Source: Terfezia claveryi (Eukaryota; Ascomycota; Pezizomycetes; Pezizales; Pezizaceae). From it: a stretch of 61,422 nt of DNA. The position numbers and the translations under genes are program-made. Shown piece after piece: positions 55,649 through 61,422 of this stretch. Each line of letters starts with the position of its first letter. The stretch's first letter is position 1. The notes under the pieces are model-generated. The model was not told the DNA's origin. It searched no databases and was given only the letters and a program-made list of their open reading frames with translations. The DNA lies in NCBI GenBank assembly GCA_015179025.1, contig WHUX01000278.1, forward strand, positions 1 through 61,422. The letters are read 5' to 3'.

Positions 55649-57458
55649 TGCCATTGAAGGCGTCAGGTTGACAGATGGAGAGGCAGGGCGCTTAGTCCCG
55701 CGATGTGGGGTGCAGGGTGTTGGGGTCCCTCTTTCCTCCCTCAATAGGCTGCCTTGGAATAAGCCAATTCCTCCCGCTGACTGCGCACTGAAATTGTTGA
55801 ATGGGCTAGAAATCTGAGAAGTTGTATCTCCCACATCAAGATTATCTCCCTCAAACTCTTCCTCTCCCTCCACGCTACTCTCATACTCTGACACCGTATC
55901 ACCATTTCCTGATGGTCCATCTAGAGTGACTGGCATCATGCGGCAGAGGAATTCTGCGTCATATCTGAGAGCCTGTCTCTCCTGGCTCACATCAATTTCA
56001 TCATGATTAGCTAATCCTTCTTCCACATGTGCAGGAGTGTTCTCAGGGTCTGGTTCTGAATATTTTGCGTGTATCGAGTCCCAAGATTTCGTCAACATTA
56101 GCGCTGTAATCATCTGGTGACCCATTCGGTTCCGGCGGTAAGGCAAAATATCTCGAGCACCGCTGAATATACGCTCAACAGCCACAGATGTCAGTGGAAT
56201 ACTCAATATGTCCCTTGCCATTCGTGCTAGCGTCGGGTATTCAATGGCATGAACCTTCCACCAGGATAGGGGACACTGCCCATCTAGTATGGCCAGACCA
56301 CTGGTTAAGTATCTCTTAACCTCCGGAATATTCTCTGATTTGGTCACTGTCTGCTCTTGTAGTCGACGCATGATGTAGGATTGCTCTGAATCGTCGAGGC
56401 GACTCTTCTGAGCCTGGGGCTCCAGTGCGTACCTGGCGTAGTTGATATCAAAATATTCCTCAAACTGTACTCTAAGTACCCAATAAGGTCAGATTCTCAT
56501 TCGTTTCATAATGTCACGGATACATCTGTTGTCACGGATGCATCTGTTGTCAGTTGCCATTGAAGGCGTCAGGTTGACAGATGGAGAGGCAGGGCGCTTA
56601 GTCCCGCGATGTGGGGTGCAGGGTGTTGGGGTCCCTCTTTCCTCCCTCAATAGGCTGCCTTGGAATAAGCCAATTCCTCCCGCTGACTGCGTACTGAAAT
56701 TGTTGAATGGGCTAGAAATCTGAGAAGTTGTATCTCCCACATCAAGATTATCTCCCTCAAACTCTTCCTCTCCCTCCACGCTACTCTCATACTCTGACAC
56801 CGTATCACCATTTCCTGATGGTCCATCTAGAGTGACTGGCATCATGCGGCAGAGGAATTCTGCGTCATATCTGAGAGCCTGTCTCTCCTGGCTCACATCA
56901 ATTTCATCATGATCAGCTAATCCTTCTTCCACATGTGCAGGAGTGTTCTCAGGGTCTGGTTCTGAATATTTTGCGTGTATCGAGTCCCAAGATTTCGTCA
57001 ACATTAGCGCTGTGATCATCTGGTGACCCATTCGGTTCCGGCGGTAAGGCAAAATATCTCGAGCACCGCTGAATATACGCTCAACAGCCACAGATGTCAG
57101 TGGAATACTCAATATGTCCCTTGCCATTCGTGCTAGTGTCGGGTATTCAATGGCATGAACCTTCCACCAGGATAGGGGACACTGCCCATCTAGTATGGCT
57201 AGACCACTGGTTAAGTATCTCTTAACCTCCGGAATATTCTCTGATTTGGTCACTGTCCGCTCTTGTAGTCGACGCATGATGTAGGATTGCTCTGAATCGT
57301 CGAGGCGACTCTTCTGAGCCTGGGGCTCCGGTGCGTACCTGGCGTAGTTGATATCAAAATATTCCTCAAACTGTACTCTAAGTACCCAATAAGGTCAGAT
57401 TCTCATTCGTTTCATAATGTCACGGATACATCTGTTATCACGGATGCATCTGTTGTCA
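55649..57458. repeat. Tandem duplication, two units of about 905 bp
   Basis: 55,649-56,553 and 56,554-57,458 are near identical (only scattered substitutions). The junction joins TGTTGTCAG of the minisatellite to TTGCCATTGAAGG. The unit contains the hAT 3' exon, the end of the preceding intron and the minisatellite. Confidence 0.9.
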
Positions 57459-57533
57459 CGGATGCATCTGTTGTCACGGATGCATCTGTTGTCACGGATG
57501 CATCTGTTGTCACGGATGCATCTGTTGTCACAG
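57418..57533. repeat. Minisatellite, 6 full units of 18 bp inside the hAT intron
   Basis: TGTCACGGATGCATCTGT repeats at 18-bp steps from 57,418 to 57,526. The duplicated unit at 56,512-56,553 has only two copies, so the array changed length after the duplication or was the source of it. Confidence 0.92.
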
Positions 57534-58229
57534 AATGTACTCCATAACGTTCGTAGAATTGATACTTACTGGTAATATTCTGTGTATGGTATGCAGTCAA
57601 CAGCCTCCTGATTCATGGTAGGATCCTGTACCGAGACATTTCCCCAATCCGCGTACAAGGATAACTTCTTAGATGGATCCAGGATAGTCGCTAGATTATA
57701 GATGAGTGATTGTTTTTCCGTTCTCGAATAATACTTCTGCAATATGAGGTGACAGCCTTTCGTTGCGCACAAAAATCCTGGTGCCCACGTCGCGCTGGCT
57801 GGAAGTTTGCGTATACGTTTGTGTTGTTTTTCGATGTGGTCGAAAATGTCGTTGTAGATGAATAACGCGTTGTGTATAGTCGCATGCTGGCCTGTGGAAA
57901 TAGCATGTGTATAATCAGAGAGCGGTTTCAGAAAAATTATAGCCTCCTGAACTTGGGCCCATTCTTCTTTACTCAGCCACAATAGGCTATACTTTCCTTC
58001 AGTTGTAGTCAGACTGATCCATTGTTCAATGTATGACTGTAGTCGCAATGCTCGCGTAAGCATGTCAAAAGTGGAGTTCCACCGAGTTCTGACGTCCTGT
58101 ATGAGGCCCATTGGCACGGGAGTGTCATTTTGGAGTTCTTTGAATTGTGCCAACCGTTGAGGACTAGCCACTATAGCTTTACACAGCTCCCGAACCTGGA
58201 AAACTGTTAGCACATGGGATTGGGGGATA

Positions 58230-58312
58230 GGATTCCGTGACATTGTGGAATTCCGTGACATGTGGAATTCCGTGACATTGTGTAATTCCGTGATATGTGG
58301 AATTCTGTGACG
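58230..58312. repeat. Minisatellite, about 5 units of 15-18 bp in the upstream hAT intron
   Basis: TCCGTGACATTGTGGAAT-type units contain TCCGTGACA, the complement of the TGTCACGGA core. Confidence 0.85.
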
Positions 58313-59067
58313 GGGTTATTGCAGAGCAAATATGACTAACCTTGCATACTGATCACGCAAATGTACCTGGTGCATACCCTTGCAGTGCTTTGATTGAAGT
58401 CTCCACTTGAGGAGCGGATGAGATAGTGTCATCATTATCTGGGCTTGACTTAAGTTCTTTCATAACTGGTTGCTCACCAACGCGATAACATGTGCGAGGC
58501 AGGGAAGTCTATATTGCTCCGCATTCCACTTTGGACAGAATACATTTGCCTGTAAATGCTTGGCCAGTGCTATGTTGACACTAGCATTGTCTGAGACAAT
58601 AGCTAAGACCCGGCTAGTGATACCCAAGTCCCGGATTATTTGGCTTAGCTTATTGGCCAGTTGTACTGCATTATGAGATTCCCCTCCAAGGAATTGGAAT
58701 CCGATAGTATGTTGACGCACTTGCCATTCTTTGTCTATGTAGTGGAGTGTTGTACCCATAAATGCTAATTTATTAGGTGAGGTCCAACAGTCAGTGGCGA
58801 GGTGAAGCAATGTATCGTCTGGAAGGCTTTTCTTGAGCTTCGCTTGAATTTCCCTGCATAATGATGTATACTACGCCGAAGTGTAGTTGCACTGGGGATA
58901 TTTATTCGAGGCCTGAGAAGGTTTAGGAGGCGGTGGAATTGTGGATGCTCGATTGTCCGGAAAGGTAGGTTGGATGCAATGACCGTTTTCATCAGTTCAT
59001 GTTGAAATACATCATCACTAAATTGAGGAACTTGTATAGCAGTAGTAGTTGCAGCCTACGGATAATA

Positions 59068-59598
59068 TCAGTCTGCGTATTCTGCATTGGCACGGATTAT
59101 ATAATTACCCTCACAAACATGTTGGCAATATCCTCCTTCTTTCGCCCAGTTGCGGCGCGGCATCTCCCAGAGCTCAGGTGTGATTTCATGTGTGTCGTAC
59201 CCAAGTTGAATGCACTCGGGTGCTGTAAGAACTGTTGCAACCCAAGCAATATATGAAAGGTTCTCCACTACTGACCTTTGCGCCTTGACCGAATTGAGCC
59301 CAGTGCATTGCCGTTCGCAGTTTGGAATCCCATCGTGGTGGGCTAATATTGTTTCGATTCAGCATGTCCTTGGCAAGATTGTTACGGACTTTGCCGGCCC
59401 ATTCGTGTCTCCCACCATTCTGTGAAACAGGCAGACTTCTCGGCCTCCCACTTGAACGCAGTACCCCCTAGAATCCTGGTGAGGGACGAATCTATCGCAA
59501 ATGAAGGGACCAGCACGTTTGGAGAGATAGACATATTGGTAAAAGGGGTTGGCGGTTGATACTTTCAGGCTGTTGTAGTTGGTGGACTGGTCAAGCAA
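59068..59598 (-). other. Unrecognised reverse-strand frame with one TGA
   Basis: A frame of about 176 codons contains FYQYVYLSKRAGPFICDRFV, GYCVQVGGREVCLFHRM and, after a TGA near 59,360, TAPECIQLGYDTHEI and ELWEMPRRNWAKEGG. It lies directly upstream of the hAT remnant. I do not recognise it; it could be part of the hAT N-terminus, another relic, or chance. Confidence 0.25.
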
Positions 59599-59649
59599 TA
59601 CATCAGGGAATTGAACATATTTATTAACTCTCTAGGACAGAGGGGACAG

Positions 59650-59788
59650 TATCACGGACTTCTGTCACGGAAAACTACTTCTGTCACGGAAATCCGCTAC
59701 TGTCACGGAAAACCACTTCTGTCACGGAAAACCACTTCTGTCACGGAAAACCACTTCTGTCACGGAAAACCACTTCTGTCACGGAAAA
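59650..59788. repeat. Minisatellite, 6-7 units of 19 bp, core TGTCACGGA
   Basis: TGTCACGGAAAACCACTTC starts at 59,663, 59,682, 59,701, 59,720, 59,739 and 59,758, with a partial unit at 59,777. It lies just beyond the stop codon of the two-exon gene. Confidence 0.92.
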
Positions 59789-59906
59789 GTGGGTGGCTTC
59801 GAGAGGCGCATATCCAATGCCATAGGTACTTGCAGTGCCTCTTCAATTCAAAAACTCAACGTTGTATACAAGGTTACACAAGTAAGGATGCAGTAGGAAA
59901 GAAATG

Positions 59907-60952
59907 TCAGTTATTGGCCGACCCTTGCGCATCTACTGCACACCAAACCCAATTCCAATCCAAAGCCGCAATCCTCCGCGCAGGCCAATGCGTACTCCAA
60001 TCGTCATTTTCCAATGCTTCTGAGGCTTCTGAGGCTTCTGACGCTTCTGACGCTTCTGAAGCTTGTAAGCTTTCCAAACTAGAAGACGACCCCCAGAGCT
60101 CGCTTGGAGAGCCAAAGCTTTCACCATTGGTTGAGCAGGATGCGCCTGAGGAACCACTATACTCCGAATCCACTGCACACTCTTCAACATTGTCCGCAAT
60201 CATATCCACTTCCACGTCCGTGTCGCTCTCGCTAGATGTGGGAGTGTTCCATTGTAGTAAAGAGCATCTCCAAGTCCAGTCGGGCATTGCGTAGAAGTTG
60301 ATAATCTCTGGAGGTCTACATGGAGTTAGACTGACATTGTGATTAGATGCAACATCAAGAACATGCCTTCGGGAAGGTAGAAGCGAGATGCGCTCCCCAC
60401 AACATTGTACTATTATTCTGGGTGATGGGTGCCATGGTTGGGGCACAAATACACGACGTCGAGATACCAAGGCGTCTGGTATTCGATGGGTCTCAGAAAG
60501 CACCTAGAATAAGGTAAGTTACGGCTCAGATGTTCTTCGGCCCAGTGTCAACTTACAGATGGAAATTGACAATTTTCGCATATACCCCAGGATAACGCAC
60601 CCATGCCATTGGTAGTTGGTCGGCAGAGAGTCAGGTAAAAGTTGAAAAGAGTAACCCACAATAAATCGTAAAGAGTGTAGTCGTCTAGGTAAAATGGATC
60701 CCAAGTAGACGTGGCCCCAGGGCGTAAGTGGTACCGACCTATCCAGATCAGCTCAAGGAGTACTTGGGCTACTACTCGAGACTCAATCCTGCTTGGGTCG
60801 AATCGTTCCATAACCAACAGCGTAGCCTCAAATTTTACCAATTCATTGCTACCCAGGCTCAGGAAATATTGTAGTCCATTGTCCTGCTCCCACAACACTC
60901 TGAAGCGTTCAAACGACTCTTCATCATCCAGGTTGTAATAGTTCTCCGCCAT
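59907..60952 (-). CDS. Two-exon hypothetical protein, 330 aa
   Basis: Exon 1 is 60,952-60,557 and exon 2 is 60,503-59,907, separated by a 53-bp phase-0 intron (GTAAGT...CTTATTCTAG). The joined frame is open from ATG to TAA. Residues 1-130 are acidic and aromatic (MAENYYNLDDEESFERFRVL, WDPFYLDDYTLYDLLW). The middle has a CxxC (ICENCQF). The C-terminal third is low-complexity serine/glutamate (SSLESLQ, then SEASEASEASEASEA) before a short tryptophan-rich end (WSTHWPARRIAALDWNW). No family is recognised. Clean splice sites and lack of stops suggest a real gene. The upstream 20 bases are unremarkable. Confidence 0.6.
60016..60062. repeat. Short 9-bp coding repeat
   Basis: GCTTCTGAG/GCTTCTGAC is repeated five times and encodes the Ser-Glu-Ala repeats of the reverse-strand gene. 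Confidence 0.85.
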
Positions 60953-61125
60953 ATTGTTAGGCTAATATGAAATGGCAATACCTACATGCTATATATATAT
61001 ATAGTTTTATTCATTTATTTTATTTTTTATTTTTCATTTTTAAAAAAGAAAAAACTCGTTGCTCATATTCGATGACTATTGCCTATTCTAAGAATTATCT
61101 GGATATTGTAATACCGCATCTACTG

Positions 61126-61281
61126 GCGAATAACGATCCTTGTCAGTTCTCTGACTTTCGCTGCAGACATCATTATTAGCAAGTCAGTGAGCATGTTACC
61201 ACCACTTGTTTTGCACTCGGACATCACCTTTACTGCATAAGCTCGGCCTATGTCATTAAACTGACAAGGATTGTTGTTCGC
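61126..61281. repeat. Inverted repeat, 22-bp arms
   Basis: GCGAATAACGATCCTTGTCA... at 61,126-61,147 is the complement of 61,260-61,281 at 20 of 22 positions, around about 112 bp. It may be a small foldback or MITE; no target duplication was identified. Confidence 0.6.
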
Positions 61282-61422
61282 AGTGGATACAGTATCCTGT
61301 TTACGTACCTCTTTATTCTACTTTAGATCAGTACATACTAGTTACTCAGTAGCCTTATTTCAATCTGGCCTACATACCCAATAGTGTGTTAAGATCTGGT
61401 AGCTAATGCTGCTTAGCTTGTC

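Larger units (their letters stand above)
55595..58992 (-). pseudogene. hAT transposase, with duplicated 3' exon
   Basis: Reverse-strand order: NLPF and tryptic-rich N-terminal part (58,992-58,765); the DCWTSPNKLAFMGTTLHYID block with DNASVNIALAKHL and CLAHVIALV (58,810-58,460); RTRWNSTFDMLTRALRL through YNLATILDPSKKL (58,200-57,570); and the dimerisation domain PLSWWKVHAIEYPTLARMAR, VAVERIFSGARDILPYRRNR. An intron (about 58,200-58,370, ending GTGCTAACAGTTTTCCAG) and another at 57,569-57,378 (GTAAGT...CTTAG, phase kept) are well supported. The last exon exists twice: 57,377-56,489, ending in minisatellite sequence, and 56,471-55,595, with the natural end. Single-base shifts near 58,800 and 58,460 inactivate the gene. 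The N-terminal BED finger is not identified. Confidence 0.8.

Overview
This is eukaryotic DNA, most likely from a filamentous ascomycete; a repeat-rich Pezizomycete such as a truffle relative would fit, but that is inference. The evidence is short GT-AG introns (about 50-200 bp) with CTAAC/CTGAC-like branch sites, and a typical fungal transposon mix: Plavaka-type CACTA, Ty1/copia, Ty3/gypsy, Tad-like LINEs, hAT and pogo/Tigger-like MITEs. No bacterial operons, rRNA or CRISPR are seen. The window is accessory, transposon-dominated sequence with only a few plausible host genes.

Layout. 0-4.4 kb: a decayed Plavaka transposase and the 3' end of a copia element with its LTR. 6-9 kb: the first copy (A1) of an unrecognised four-exon gene family. 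9.2-10.7 kb: a tRNA-like sequence and a LINE RNase H remnant split by a 579-bp MITE. 10.7-17.4 kb: one gypsy element with 126-bp LTRs whose integrase-LTR end appears inverted relative to gag-pol. 18-21.7 kb: a small ORF and a 713-codon reading frame cut once by TAG. 22.4-26.8 kb: LINE wreckage. 26.9-30.5 kb: a hypothetical gene broken by a 20-bp minisatellite, a broken leucine-rich-repeat gene and an intact multi-pass membrane protein gene. 31.9-45.1 kb: four more copies of the family (A2 -, B1 +, A3 -, B2 -) with duplicated flanks. 45.2-48.3 kb: a satellite of about 190 bp, a 555-bp Tigger-like MITE and a foldback. 48.7-51.6 kb: remnants of an Hsp70-like gene and a RecQ-like helicase. 51.9-54.6 kb: LINE ORF1 and a reverse-strand copia 3' end. 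55.6-59 kb: a hAT transposase pseudogene with a 905-bp tandem duplication, surrounded by minisatellites sharing one 9-bp core. 59.9-61 kb: a two-exon hypothetical gene.

Two things stand out. First, five copies of one gene (466-475 codons, four exons, identical intron positions and phases) all stay open after splicing although the A and B subfamilies have diverged clearly. I recognise no domain in it. Second, at least nine ultra-short insertions (11-33 bp) begin or end with the same TAGTCTGGTT sequence, and each is flanked by an 8-bp (or 8-9-bp) target duplication. Several can be checked against unoccupied sites in the paralogous gene-family flanks. Both were found by reading alone; no database search was possible.
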